From: Pseudomonas sp. Bc-h
Lineage (GTDB): Bacteria > Pseudomonadota > Gammaproteobacteria > Pseudomonadales > Pseudomonadaceae
DNA: 64,000 nucleotides
Direction: 5' to 3'
Assembly (NCBI RefSeq): GCF_002080045.1
Contig: NZ_MUIN01000011.1
Span: 260,275 to 324,274, forward strand
In this document: one piece after another, positions 7,526 through 16,647 of the stretch
How the letters are laid out: every line of letters starts with the position of its first letter
Numbering within the stretch: the first letter of the stretch is position 1
Position numbers and translations under genes: made by a program
Notes under the pieces: generated by a model
Told to the model about the DNA's origin: nothing
What the model saw: only the letters and a program-made list of their open reading frames with translations
The model's database searches: none

Positions 7526-7914
7526 GACTGACCTCCTGCGGCGAATGCCGACACTTGGGCTTCATCGGCTTGCAGGTTCAGTTCACGCACAGGACGAACT
7601 TCCACACTGCCGACCCGTGCTGCCGGAATGTGCGCCGCCACCTGCAAGGCCTCGTTGAGATCGCGCGCCTCTATGAGGTAAAACCCTGCGAGCTGTTCTT
7701 TGGTTTCAGCGAAGGGTCCATCGGTAATCGACACCTTGCCGTTACGCATTCTGACAGTCGTCGCGGTTTCCACTGACTCCAGCGGTTCGGCCGCCAACAT
7801 TCGACCGCTGGCCTGCACCGACTGCGCATAGGCCAGGCATTCGTCGTCCCGAGGGCTGTCTGGATGTGAATGCAGGATTTGCTCGTTGCTGTAGATCAGA
7901 CACAGGTATTTCAT
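7522..7914 (-). CDS. YciI family protein (DGPF domain)
   Basis: This 130-aa protein begins MKYLCLIYSNEQ and carries the signature ITDGPFAETKEQLAGFYLIE near residues 68-87. The internal ATG is used because the upstream extension (MHLTEVI) is not conserved in the family and the sequence TGAGGTCATC lies just before it. DGPF proteins are dimeric ferredoxin-like folds related to muconolactone isomerase. They are the classic genomic partners of ECF42 sigma factors, and one lies directly upstream here, about 240 bp away across a REP element. The biochemical role is unknown. Confidence 0.9.
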   Translation of the reverse strand: MKYLCLIYSNEQILHSHPDSPRDDECLAYAQSVQASGRMLAAEPLESVETATTVRMRNGKVSITDGPFAETKEQLAGFYLIEARDLNEALQVAAHIPAARVGSVEVRPVRELNLQADEAQVSAFAAGGQS

Positions 7915-7978
7915 GATGACCTCCGTGAGGTGCAACCTGCGACCTCATGTTTAATCGCCTGAAAGTTATCGCGCTGAG

Positions 7979-8041
7979 CAGTCCGGCATGCCGGCGGCAG
8001 CACACTCAAGCGCCACCGCCGGCAAGCCGGACGGCTACAGG
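7979..8041. repeat. REP inverted pair
   Basis: Two REP units face each other: AGTCCGGCATGCCGGCGG at the left and CCGCCGGCAAGCCGGACGG at the right, separated by about 25 bases. It lies between the ECF42 gene and the YciI gene. Such pairs in Pseudomonas are mobilised by RAYT transposases and can form stem-loops that stabilise or end transcripts. Confidence 0.85.
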
Positions 8042-8154
8042 AAGCTCATCCTGATTTACTGGCGATGGAGCTTCTTACTGAGCTAGTCGTTTGTCGGCCT
8101 TGAGAATCGACACGACACTGAAAGAATTTTCAGCGCCTGACCGACGGTCCGTTT

Positions 8155-9426
8155 TCAGCCAGGCAATTCATTCAGACAGCGCTCGAGAAAACGCCGATCT
8201 ACGCTTTGCTGCGCCTGTTCAATGGCCTTGAGATAAGCGGCACGGGCCTCCTCGTTACGATCCAACCTTCGACACATGTCCGCACGCGCCGCCCACGCCA
8301 GGTGATAGCCCTCCAACTCCCCTGAGGCCAACAGTTCATCGACCAGATTCAAAGCAGCCTCTGGCCCCTGCACCATGGCCAGCGCCACTGCGCGATTGAG
8401 TTGCACGACTGCTGAATCGTTGAAGCGCAGCAACACGTCGTAGAGCCCGACGATCTGTGGCCAGTCGGTGTCTTCGGCCTGTCTGGCGTCGGCATGTACG
8501 GCTGCGATTGCGGCCTGCACGCTGTAGGCGCCGGTCCTTCCTGAACGTAGGGCTTGTTCCACCAATGCTTCGCCTTCTTGAATCAGCGGGCGCTGCCACA
8601 GGCGTCGGTCTTGCCGGTCCAGCATGACCGGTTCGCCCTCCGGGGAAAGCCGCGCCGGGCGCCGGGACTCTACAAGCAGCATCAAACCCAGCAGCCCCGC
8701 CACTTCCGGTTCGGGCAGCAGATCCAGCAACAGGCGCCCCAGACGGATCGCTTCAGCCGACAGATCACTGCGGGTCAGGTGCTCGCCGGACGACGCGAAA
8801 TAACCTTCGTTGAACACCAGATAAATCACCCGTAACACCGCCTCCAGGCGCTCAGGCAATTCGTTGTGGACAGGGACTTCATAGGGAATGTGCGCGTCGC
8901 GAATCTTGTTCTTGGCGCGGACGATGCGCTGGGCAATCGTCGATGGCGTGATGAGGAAGGCCCGGGCGATTTCCTCCGTGGTCAGGTCGCAGACTTCGCG
9001 CAGCGTCAGGGCCACCTGGGCGTCGGCGCTCAAGGCCGGGTGACAACAGACGAAAATCAAGCGCAGCCGGTCGTCCTCGACGCTTTCGATATCGGCTGCA
9101 TCATCGCTGAATCGATCCTCGAGTTGGCGTGCCAGTTCGTTGAGGGAGGCGTCGAAGCGAGCGCGGCGGCGCAGGCTGTCGATGGCCTTGAAGCGACCGG
9201 CGGAAACCAGCCAGGCACGGGGGTTGTTGGGCATTCCCGATTGTGGCCACTGCTCGACCGCTGCGATGAAGGCGTCCTGCAAGGCTTCTTCTGCCCGTTC
9301 GAAACTGCCCAGCAGACGAATGAGCGTGGCGAGCACGCGCCGGGACTCCTGACGATAAAGGCTATCGACTTGCGCACGCACGACTGACGTGGCGCTGAGA
9401 TTATTCTTATTAGGGTTATCGCTCAT
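8155..9426 (-). CDS. ECF RNA polymerase sigma factor, ECF42 type
   Basis: This 423-aa protein has region 2 at residues ~20-90 (LYRQESRRVLATLIRLLGSFERAEEALQDAF, then NNPRAWLVSAGRFKAIDSLRR) and region 4 at ~135-190 (LTLREVCDLTTEEIARAFLI and STIAQRIVRAKNKIR). A long C-terminal extension of over 200 helical, TPR-like residues follows. That extension and the linked YciI/DGPF gene define ECF42 sigma factors, which lack an anti-sigma factor and are thought to be controlled through the extension. The ATG at MSDNPNKNN is preferred over an upstream TTG. No anti-sigma gene is adjacent. Its probable targets are the three downstream genes. Confidence 0.9.
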   Translation of the reverse strand: MSDNPNKNNLSATSVVRAQVDSLYRQESRRVLATLIRLLGSFERAEEALQDAFIAAVEQWPQSGMPNNPRAWLVSAGRFKAIDSLRRRARFDASLNELARQLEDRFSDDAADIESVEDDRLRLIFVCCHPALSADAQVALTLREVCDLTTEEIARAFLITPSTIAQRIVRAKNKIRDAHIPYEVPVHNELPERLEAVLRVIYLVFNEGYFASSGEHLTRSDLSAEAIRLGRLLLDLLPEPEVAGLLGLMLLVESRRPARLSPEGEPVMLDRQDRRLWQRPLIQEGEALVEQALRSGRTGAYSVQAAIAAVHADARQAEDTDWPQIVGLYDVLLRFNDSAVVQLNRAVALAMVQGPEAALNLVDELLASGELEGYHLAWAARADMCRRLDRNEEARAAYLKAIEQAQQSVDRRFLERCLNELPG

Positions 9427-9509
9427 GCCCACACTCGCCGACGACTGTTCCGATAGTGGTCGGCCAAGCGTAGTAGGGGATCGGGCGTCGCTCAACGACG
9501 CCCCGACGG

Positions 9510-10829
9510 TCAGTTACTGCAAGGTGCGGCTACCGGATCGTCGACCTGCATGCCCTTGCGCATGCCGAAGAACATGGCAGTGAGCAGGCCCACCGCCCCC
9601 ATGATCGCGCAGTAGCCGACGCAGACCCACGGACTCCAAGGCATCAGGGCGATCAGCGCCAGCGGCGTGGTGCTGGCCCACAGTGCGTAACTGATGTTGT
9701 ACGTCAGCGAGATCCCAGAGACTCGAATATTCGCCGGGAACAGACCGACCATGACCGACGGCACCACGCCGACGATGCCACACGCCAGCCCTGCCACCGA
9801 ATAGGCCAGAGCGATTGGCAGCCACTGAATGACCAGGCTGGCGTACAACAGGCCTACGCCCACTGGCAGCAGGAGGCTGTACAAAACCACCCCACGCCAG
9901 GCGCCGATGCGGTCCACCAGCATCCCTGCCAGCACACAGCCGATATTGAGGAAGACGATGCCGACGCTGCTCAGGGCGAAGGTGTCGCTGGGGCTCATGC
10001 CGAAACGCTGCTGCATCACGGTTGGCGTGATCACCACCAGCGTGACCACGGCCGAAGTCAGCACGCAGGTCAGCAAGGCGGCGGGCAATAACGATTGGCG
10101 ATGTTCGCGCACGACGGCACGCAGCGGGAGTTCGGTCATGCCTTCGCGTTGGGCGTGCAGCGCCATGAACACCGGCGTCTCGCTCAGCCAGCGACGCAGC
10201 CAGACACCGATCACTCCGAACACCCCGCCCAAGAGAAACGGAATGCGCCAGGCGAAGTCGAGGATTTCCGCGTGGCTGAAGACCTTCGCCAGCCAGGTCG
10301 CAGTCAACGCGCCGATCAAGTAACCGAAGGTCAGGCCTGCTTGCAGTACGCCCAAGGCGTAACCGCGATGGCCCTTTGGCGCGTGTTCTGCGACGAACAC
10401 CCAGGCGCTGGGCACTTCGCCGCCCACCGCTGCACCTTGGAGGATGCGCAGGGCCAGCAGGATCAACGGCGCCCAGTAGCCGATTTCGGCGTAGGTGGGC
10501 ATTACGCCGATCAGCAGGCAGGGCAGCGCCATCATCAGAATGCTCAGGCTGAACACCCGCTTGCGGCCCAGTTTGTCGGCGAAGTGCGCCATCAGGATGC
10601 CGCCCAAGGGGCGCGCCAGATAACCAGTGACGAAGATCCCGAAGCTTTGCAACAGGCGCAGCCATTCGGGCATTTCCGGCGGAAAGAACAGCTGGCTGAG
10701 GGTCAGCGCAAAGAATACGAAAATGATGAAATCGTAGATTTCCAGCGCCCCGCCCAAGGCCGCAAGGCCCAGGGTCTTGTAGTCGCCCCGGCTGATCGGT
10801 TGTGGACGTGGTCGAACAATGGCTGTCAT
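9510..10829 (-). CDS. MFS transporter, metabolite:H+ symporter family
   Basis: This 439-aa protein has 12 hydrophobic segments. It carries the MHS-type motifs: GGALEIYDFIIFVFFA in helix 1, ARPLGGILMAHFADKLGRKRVF between helices 2 and 3, and LRILQGAAVGGEVPSAWVF in helix 4. Members of this family (ProP, KgtP, CitA, ShiA types) import osmolytes or organic acids with protons. The ATG at MTAIVRP is chosen because the residues before it are not conserved. The gene lies about 110 bp downstream of an AraC-type regulator on the same strand, which may control it. The substrate is not evident. Confidence 0.88.
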   Translation of the reverse strand: MTAIVRPRPQPISRGDYKTLGLAALGGALEIYDFIIFVFFALTLSQLFFPPEMPEWLRLLQSFGIFVTGYLARPLGGILMAHFADKLGRKRVFSLSILMMALPCLLIGVMPTYAEIGYWAPLILLALRILQGAAVGGEVPSAWVFVAEHAPKGHRGYALGVLQAGLTFGYLIGALTATWLAKVFSHAEILDFAWRIPFLLGGVFGVIGVWLRRWLSETPVFMALHAQREGMTELPLRAVVREHRQSLLPAALLTCVLTSAVVTLVVITPTVMQQRFGMSPSDTFALSSVGIVFLNIGCVLAGMLVDRIGAWRGVVLYSLLLPVGVGLLYASLVIQWLPIALAYSVAGLACGIVGVVPSVMVGLFPANIRVSGISLTYNISYALWASTTPLALIALMPWSPWVCVGYCAIMGAVGLLTAMFFGMRKGMQVDDPVAAPCSN

Positions 10830-10937
10830 GAAAGACCCCATTTGGCAGTTTAAACGGCAGTTAGGTGCGACAAAGGCGCGCAGGATAACAAAGCTTGCGC
10901 TCAAAGGCGGCTGGCAGACAACCGGACTTGCGTCACA

Positions 10938-11708
10938 TCACAGGGCATACACGCCGGGAGTCATGCCGAACTGTGCGCTGAACGCACTGATGAAGGTGCT
11001 CACGCTGTCGTAACCCAGGCGCTGCGCCACGCGGTTGACGTTGTCGCCCTGAGCCAGCAATTCCAGCGCGCGCTTCATTCGCGCAACGATGCGCCATTGC
11101 ACCAGCGACATGCCGGTTTCGGCGCGAAAGTGTCGGGTCAGCCCCCGCCGCGACATGCCCACGCGCCGGGCCCAGTCGTCCAGGCTGGTCTTGTTGGCGG
11201 GATCGGCGACGATGGTCAGGGTCATGCCCACCAGATGCGGGCTGCTGGGCATTGGCAGAAACAACGGATTGGCAGGTGAAATCTTCAGATCGTCGAACAG
11301 CACCTCCAGTTGGCGATGCTGCGGGGGTGTGAGTTCGGCCGAGCCGCCGTCCCAGGCCCCAATACGATCAAGCAACGCACTGGACAGCGCCGTCATGTCG
11401 AACACCGTGGGGTGAGTGGGAAACAGCGGGCACAGGTCCGGGCGCAGATAGATCATCCAGCCCTTGGCCGCTTCATGGACTCGCGCTGCATGGGCAACGC
11501 CCGGAGGTATCCAGCCAATGTGTCGTGCCGGTACCACCCAACTGCCGCTGTCCAGCTCGGCTGTGATCACGCCCTGCTTCACCGCCCACAACTGGCCTTC
11601 GCGGTAACGGTGCAACATGTCTTCAGTGCCTGGTTGCAGCGGCTCTGCATTGACCAGCAGCGGTCGTCCATCCTGGATGCGGCGTTGCAACGGGTACTGT
11701 GCTGGCAT
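10938..11708 (-). CDS. AraC-family transcriptional regulator
   Basis: This 256-aa protein has an N-terminal cupin-like domain (residues ~10-150, with VVPARHIGWIPPGVAH as the typical loop). Two helix-turn-helix motifs follow at the C-terminus: SLDDWARRVGMSRRGLTRHFRAETG and VNRVAQRLGYDSVSTFISAFSAQFG, ending in TPGVYAL. The layout is that of the YdeC/NimR-type regulators that control a neighbouring exporter. The nearest partner is the MFS transporter directly downstream on the same strand. The effector is unknown. Confidence 0.92.
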   Translation of the reverse strand: MPAQYPLQRRIQDGRPLLVNAEPLQPGTEDMLHRYREGQLWAVKQGVITAELDSGSWVVPARHIGWIPPGVAHAARVHEAAKGWMIYLRPDLCPLFPTHPTVFDMTALSSALLDRIGAWDGGSAELTPPQHRQLEVLFDDLKISPANPLFLPMPSSPHLVGMTLTIVADPANKTSLDDWARRVGMSRRGLTRHFRAETGMSLVQWRIVARMKRALELLAQGDNVNRVAQRLGYDSVSTFISAFSAQFGMTPGVYAL

Positions 11709-11797
11709 GGCCCGATTTCCCTGTTGAGTGGCATGCCGACGGTAGCAAGCCAGCGCTGGCGATACCAGTCATGCCAGGTATATGAGCAGAGAAAGGG

Positions 11798-12283
11798 TCA
11801 ATGCACTGAATCGGCAGGTGTGTCGCGCTCCATGTACAGGCTGCGCAGGCTAATGCCACTGGGGTGCGCGTAGGCGTCGTCACGCACCGCGACAAATCCC
11901 ATGGCGCGGTAGAAATCGGCGGCGTTGAGCGACGAGTAGAGATAGAGGCGACTGAAATGCTCTTCGGCAGCCATCGCTTCCAGACCCTTCATCAGGAGCT
12001 TGCCGATGCCCTTTCCAGCATGCAAAGGCTCGACGAACAGCGCAATCACCTCGCCGGTCTGGCGGTCCAGAATGGCGTAGCCGAGCAACTGGCCGTCTTC
12101 TTCCGCGACCAGCGCGCAGTCGGTGGCGAGCAACCGCAAATAGGATTCCGGGGGTGGCGCCTCGCTCCAGATCTCGATCTGCTCGGGCGAATAGTGACTG
12201 GAGCACAGCTTGCGCACGGCACGGGTGCGCAGCGACCACAGCAGCGGAATGTCAGGAATGTTTCCCGGTTTCAGTTCAATCAT
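11798..12283 (-). CDS. GNAT-family N-acetyltransferase
   Basis: This 161-aa protein has the GNAT fold. The beta4-beta5 region reads EVIALFVEPLHAGKGIGKLLMKG, where the GKGIGK loop binds the acetyl-CoA pyrophosphate, and LYLYSSLNAADFYRAMGFVAV provides the terminal motif. The N-terminal region (SLRTRAVRKLCSSHYSPEQIEIW) is common among uncharacterised GNATs that acetylate amino groups of small molecules. It stands alone on the minus strand, 90 bp upstream of the AraC gene. A REP element lies between it and the TonB receptor gene. Confidence 0.9.
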   Translation of the reverse strand: MIELKPGNIPDIPLLWSLRTRAVRKLCSSHYSPEQIEIWSEAPPPESYLRLLATDCALVAEEDGQLLGYAILDRQTGEVIALFVEPLHAGKGIGKLLMKGLEAMAAEEHFSRLYLYSSLNAADFYRAMGFVAVRDDAYAHPSGISLRSLYMERDTPADSVH

Positions 12284-12375
12284 CTGCCGCTCCGGCCCCT
12301 TGAAAATCGCACGGACGTTCCTGTCGGTGCACAGCTATTCGCTCAGGGTGACAGGATGCACCAAAACACCGCCAA

Positions 12376-12446
12376 CCTGTAGCCGCACGGCTTGCCGGCG
12401 GTAGTGCCTTGAAGATCGCCCCGCCGGCAAGCGGGACTGCTACAGG
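12376..12446. repeat. REP inverted pair
   Basis: The left arm CCTGTAGCCGCACGGCTTGCC and the right arm GCCGGCAAGCGGGACTGCTAC plus AGG form an imperfect inverted repeat around a spacer of about 25 bases. It separates the GNAT gene from the 3' end of the TonB-dependent receptor gene. Confidence 0.85.
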
Positions 12447-12456
12447 TCGCGAAGGT

Positions 12457-14628
12457 CTAGAAACTCACCGTCGCCGACAAACGCGCGGTGCGCGGGGCGC
12501 CGAGGAACAGGTAGTCGTCGCCCAGGTACTCGCCGACATCACGCCAGTAACGTTTGTCGAACAGGTTGTCGACAGTCAGGCGAAACACCGTGTCATACCC
12601 TTCCAGCCTGGTGCTGTAGCGACTGCCCGCGTTGAACACCGCGTAATCGTCGACTTTCACCGAGCCTTCGCGGTTCGCGTATTTGCTGGAGCTGTACTGC
12701 ATGCCGCCCAGCAGCGCCAGCCCCGGGATCGGCAGGCTGTAATCCGCCGACAGACTGCCTCGGTATTTGGGTACGTTGATCGCCTGATGGTCTTCATAGG
12801 CTGCGGTGCCGCTGTCTTCGACCCGAGCGCGAATCGCCGCGACGCTGGCCGCGATCTGCAATTGCGAAGTCAGCCAGCCATTGGCGCTCAACTCAAGCCC
12901 GGTGTTCTTCTGTTGGCCCTGCTGCACGAAGGTCAGGCTGCCGTCGTCATTCGGCCTGGAATACTGATACGCCTGGCGCGTCTGGAACACCGCCGCGGTA
13001 AAGCTCATCCGACGCCAGTCGTATTTGACGCCGGCTTCCAGCTGACGAGAAATCGTCGGCGCGAGGATTTCACCGATGTTGGTGTCGAACACCGATGCGG
13101 TGCCACCCAGCGACAGGCCCTTGCTGTAACTGGTGTAGAGCGAAACGTTGTCCAGCGGCTTGTAGATCAACGCCGCCTGCGGCAGGAAAATCGCGCGCTG
13201 GGTGTGGCGGTTGTCGCTACCGTCTTCGTTGTAGGCCTTTTCATCAAGGCGCACCTGACGGCCGCCGATGACCGTCTGCCACTGATCGTTGAAGCTGATG
13301 CGATCAGTGGCGAACAGCCCGTACTGGCGGCTGTCCAGACGTCGCTCTGTATGGCCGACCGGCACGTCGGACGGCGCGAAGGTTTCAGGCGTTTGGTGAA
13401 CGTTGCCGGAGCCCACGAACTGGCTGTAATAGGGCCGGGTGTCGACAGTGCGACGGAACGCGCTGGTGCCGAAGGTCAGCTCGTGTTTCAACCAGCCGGT
13501 GTTGAACAGACCGGTCATTGCCGCTTCGACTTCGTCGTTGCGGCGCGTGTCGTCGGGGCTGCGGAAGTCGTAGATGTCGTAGCCGCCATCAGGCGTGAAG
13601 TGGCCGGTCACCGGGGTGCTCGGGCAATCGCTCTGGTAATAGCAGCCGTAGGCGAAGGCGCTGTAATCGTCGATCACCACACGGCTGCGCGAGGCGCTGA
13701 GGCTGGCTTTCCAGTCGTCGTTGAGGCGGTATTCATAGCGGCCGTTCATGTTCAGCGAGTCGATACCCACCGGATTCGACCCACTCTGATAACCCAGCAA
13801 CTTGCGCGGCGAGGCGTCGTGGGGCAGTTCGGTGCCGCCGAGCAATTGATAGCCCGGCACCGAGCGCTGTTCCCTGGTCTGGTATTCGACGTCCAGTTGC
13901 AGCGTCGATTGCTCGTTGATGTTCCAGTCGAATGCCAGCGATGCGAAGTCGCGCTTGCCGTCGGCGTGCTCGACGTAGGAGCGAATGTCTTCGTGGGCAA
14001 CATTGGCGCGCAGGCCGAACTGCTTCTCGCTGCCGAACCAGCCGCCGACGTCGGTGGCGAGGTAGCGCTCGCCGTGTTCGTTGGTCGAAACGGTCACCGA
14101 ACGCACATCCTCAGGGCGTTTGGTCTTGTAATTGACCACGCCCGCCGGCTCCGTCACGCCGCTCTGCAGACCGGACAGCCCCTTGAGCAGTTCGACCTGC
14201 TCCTTGTTCTCAAGCCCCACGTTCTGTTCGCCAGTGATGCTACGACCGTTGATGCGGTAGCTGTTGGCGGCGTTGAGCGAGAAGCCGCGCACCACGAAGT
14301 TTTCGTAGTAGCCCACCGGCGCGTAGCTGTCGCCCACCGACGCGTCGTTGCGCAGCACTTCGCTGAGCAACCTGGCCTGCTGATTCTTGAGCATTTCTTC
14401 GCTGAAAACCGAAATCGACGAAGGCGTATCGAGCAACGGCGCTTCGTTGAAACCACCGACCGAGGCGCTGCCGGCCTGGTAGCTCGACACTTGCTCACCG
14501 GACACCTTCACCGCATCGAGGGTCAGCGGCTCGGCTTCCTGAGCGGCCAGCCAGGGCGATGCGAAAGCAATGCTCAGCGGCAACAGGCGTCGCGAAAAGC
14601 CTGCGGCGGGTCGCAGTCGAGTGATCAT
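12457..14628 (-). CDS. TonB-dependent siderophore receptor
   Basis: This 723-aa outer membrane receptor begins with a signal peptide ending ASPWLAAQ. A short TonB-box-like segment (EPLTLDAVKVSG) follows, then the plug (LLDTPSSISVFSEEMLKNQ, VRGFSLN, YRINGRS, VELLKGLSGLQSG, GGVVNYKTKRP-type element) over residues ~60-180. The rest is a 22-stranded barrel that ends in the canonical Phe (ARLSATVSF). It would import a ferric siderophore with energy from TonB. No siderophore synthesis gene, sigma/anti-sigma pair or obvious Fur box is adjacent, so the ligand is unknown and may be a xenosiderophore. There is no extended N-terminal signalling domain. Confidence 0.93.
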   Translation of the reverse strand: MITRLRPAAGFSRRLLPLSIAFASPWLAAQEAEPLTLDAVKVSGEQVSSYQAGSASVGGFNEAPLLDTPSSISVFSEEMLKNQQARLLSEVLRNDASVGDSYAPVGYYENFVVRGFSLNAANSYRINGRSITGEQNVGLENKEQVELLKGLSGLQSGVTEPAGVVNYKTKRPEDVRSVTVSTNEHGERYLATDVGGWFGSEKQFGLRANVAHEDIRSYVEHADGKRDFASLAFDWNINEQSTLQLDVEYQTREQRSVPGYQLLGGTELPHDASPRKLLGYQSGSNPVGIDSLNMNGRYEYRLNDDWKASLSASRSRVVIDDYSAFAYGCYYQSDCPSTPVTGHFTPDGGYDIYDFRSPDDTRRNDEVEAAMTGLFNTGWLKHELTFGTSAFRRTVDTRPYYSQFVGSGNVHQTPETFAPSDVPVGHTERRLDSRQYGLFATDRISFNDQWQTVIGGRQVRLDEKAYNEDGSDNRHTQRAIFLPQAALIYKPLDNVSLYTSYSKGLSLGGTASVFDTNIGEILAPTISRQLEAGVKYDWRRMSFTAAVFQTRQAYQYSRPNDDGSLTFVQQGQQKNTGLELSANGWLTSQLQIAASVAAIRARVEDSGTAAYEDHQAINVPKYRGSLSADYSLPIPGLALLGGMQYSSSKYANREGSVKVDDYAVFNAGSRYSTRLEGYDTVFRLTVDNLFDKRYWRDVGEYLGDDYLFLGAPRTARLSATVSF

Positions 14629-14793
14629 TGAGGGTGAAGCTCCAGGCGGGATATTTTTGTCGGCGCATCTTTTACGTTCTGCGTCGGATTTTTACAACCT
14701 CGACACATCCTCTTTAAACGTATGAAACATCTCGAAAATAAGTCGTCCGCTCATCTACACTCGGGCGTCTACCCCCTTTCAGGAAGTCTTTCG

Positions 14794-15432
14794 ATGACGC
14801 CCTCGCTGCTCCTGGCTGTGCTCGCCTCAGGCTTTATCTATGCCATTTCGCCCGGTCCCGGGGTGCTGGCGGTGTTCGGCATCGGCGCATCCAGAGGCCG
14901 TCGCGCCGGGGCGGCGTTTCTCTGCGGGCATCTGCTGGGGGATGTGATCTGGTGCAGCACGGCGCTGGCGGCGATCATCGGCGCCAAGGTGATCGGCACC
15001 ACCGCGTTCGATGTACTGGGCATCATCAGCGGGCTGTTTCTGTTCTGGCTCGGCTGGCGAGCGATCCGTGCCAAACGCAGCAGTGGCGACCAACCCGAGA
15101 CGCCACGGCGGCACCCGTTCTGGCACGGCATCATGTTCGGTCTGACCAACCCCAAGGCTTACCCCGTGGCTGTCGCCACGTTCACGGCATTGCTCTCCAG
15201 CCGGGCCGACCTGCTGAACTGGTCGATGCTGCCGCTGTTGATTCTGGTCAGCACGCTGGGCGGGATCGTGGCCTACGGTATCATCGTCGGCGTGGTCGGC
15301 GCGCGTCATGTGCGCACGCTGTACCAACGCCACGAACTGACCATCACACGCCTGTGCGGGGTGATGTTCATCGGCTTCGCGATCAATGCGCTGATGCATG
15401 CGGTCCCGGGGTTGTTGCCGCGCAGGCCTTGA
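14794..15432 (+). CDS. LysE-family translocator
   Basis: This 212-aa membrane protein starts MTPSLLLAVLASGFIYAISPGPG, where the SPGPG motif marks LysE-type exporters, and has six hydrophobic segments and the conserved TNPKAYPVAVATF stretch. The ATG is preceded by AGGAAG at correct spacing; an upstream ATG has no such site. It is divergent from the TonB receptor gene. The exported substrate is probably an amino acid or analogue but cannot be named. A long inverted repeat follows the gene. Confidence 0.88.
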   Translation: MTPSLLLAVLASGFIYAISPGPGVLAVFGIGASRGRRAGAAFLCGHLLGDVIWCSTALAAIIGAKVIGTTAFDVLGIISGLFLFWLGWRAIRAKRSSGDQPETPRRHPFWHGIMFGLTNPKAYPVAVATFTALLSSRADLLNWSMLPLLILVSTLGGIVAYGIIVGVVGARHVRTLYQRHELTITRLCGVMFIGFAINALMHAVPGLLPRRP

Positions 15433-15490
15433 GGATCAGCATCGACTCGTAAAGGCTGACGATGCTATTCAATTGCCTCACACGGTCCTT

Positions 15491-15577
15491 GTGGGAGGGA
15501 GCTTGCTCGCGAAGACGGCCGTTCTGTGAACGCGTTGGCGACTGACATGCCGCTTTCGCGAGCAAGCTCCCTCCCAC
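15491..15577. repeat. long inverted repeat, GGGAGGGAGCTTGCTCGCGA family
   Basis: The arms GTGGGAGGGAGCTTGCTCGC and GCGAGCAAGCTCCCTCCCAC are perfect reverse complements around a ~45-base variable centre. Four other copies with similar arms occur in this window, at positions 24671, 51163, 54230 and 55720. It lies between two convergent genes and may also end their transcripts. Confidence 0.85.
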
Positions 15578-15629
15578 TGAATTTTTGGCGCATGTGAAAT
15601 GGCGTGCAGCGCTGTCCCTGTGGAAATGA

Positions 15630-16532
15630 TTACTCCCATTGGAGTGGTGTCGCAGCCGCTTCTTCGGCGAGCCACGCAAGGAAGGCTTTCACCGGTTCCT
15701 GCCGTTCGCGTCCCGGCACGCAGACCGCCACATAGCGTGGGCCGGGCAGGCTGATTTGCGGTCGGTAGGCGACCAGCTCTCCGCGCTTCAAGCTGTCCGC
15801 CACCAGCACATTGCTCGCCAACACCAACCCGTGGCCGGCCACCGCGGCACTCAAGGCGTAGTGTTCGTCGTCGAACTCACGCAGTCGCGCGGTTTCCAGC
15901 CAGCCGTCGCAACCAGCTGCCGCACACCAGCTTTTCCAGTTGATGGAAAACCCACCCGGGATCTGCCAGCGCAAGTCGATCAGCTCGACCCGCGTCGGGT
16001 CCAGCGACTCCACCAGATCTGGCGCGGCGTAGACCCCAAAGCGCTCGTCCATCAGCTCTTGGCGAAACAGGTTCGGGTCGTCATGGCTGACAGTGCGAAT
16101 CGCCAGATCGACGCTGGAATCTCGCAGCAGGTCCACCAGTTCGTTGCGCGTGTCGACGCGAATGTTGAATTGCGGCCAGGCCCGATAAAAGCCGCCCAGC
16201 CGAGGAATCAACCAGGAGACCGCCAGCCCCGGCGTGGTCGAAAGGGTCAGGGTCTGCGAGGCGGTTTCCGGGCAGAAGCTTTCCAGGCTGCGACTGATGT
16301 CGAGCAGCGCGCGATGGGCCTGGCGATAGAGTTGCTCACCCTCCTCCGTCAGCGCTACGCCCTGACCGGAACGGCCGAACAGCAAGGCGCCAAGCCAGGC
16401 TTCGAGGGTTTTCACCTGATGCGAGACCGCCGCTGGCGTCACCGACAATTCCTCAGCGGCGGCCTTGAAACTGCCCAGCCGCGCCGCCGCCTCGAAAGTG
16501 CGTAGCGCGTTGAGCGGAAGATTGGAGAACAC
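15630..16532 (-). CDS. LysR-family regulator, GcvA-like
   Basis: This 300-aa regulator has a winged HTH at residues ~5-65 (NALRTFEAAARLGSFKAAAEELSVTPAAVSHQVKTLE), followed by the effector-binding domain. The GTG at VFSNLPLN is taken as start because GGGAG lies six bases upstream; a longer ATG-initiated form is possible but has no such site. It lies divergent from a PACE-family efflux gene with about 115 bp between them, the arrangement known for AceR and AceI of Acinetobacter. It is therefore a candidate activator of that gene. Confidence 0.9.
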   Translation of the reverse strand: MFSNLPLNALRTFEAAARLGSFKAAAEELSVTPAAVSHQVKTLEAWLGALLFGRSGQGVALTEEGEQLYRQAHRALLDISRSLESFCPETASQTLTLSTTPGLAVSWLIPRLGGFYRAWPQFNIRVDTRNELVDLLRDSSVDLAIRTVSHDDPNLFRQELMDERFGVYAAPDLVESLDPTRVELIDLRWQIPGGFSINWKSWCAAAGCDGWLETARLREFDDEHYALSAAVAGHGLVLASNVLVADSLKRGELVAYRPQISLPGPRYVAVCVPGRERQEPVKAFLAWLAEEAAATPLQWE

Positions 16533-16647
16533 GGGCAGCTCCCTGCATGAAATGAATTGAAGCGGGGTCAATTTATCTCATTTTTCGTGCGCTGAAGGGG
16601 TCGGTAGCGTGATCGGCAGTCGTCCCTTCACGCTTTCGGAGAACACC

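Noticed and set aside
12409..14631. Very long open frame on the plus strand opposite the TonB receptor gene
   Set aside because: It mirrors the receptor gene, has no RBS, and its translation is rich in Arg, Ala, Val and His as expected for antisense of a high-GC gene.
14629..14793. Fur box upstream of the TonB receptor
   Set aside because: No sequence close to the GATAATGATAATCATTATC consensus was found, although iron regulation is expected.
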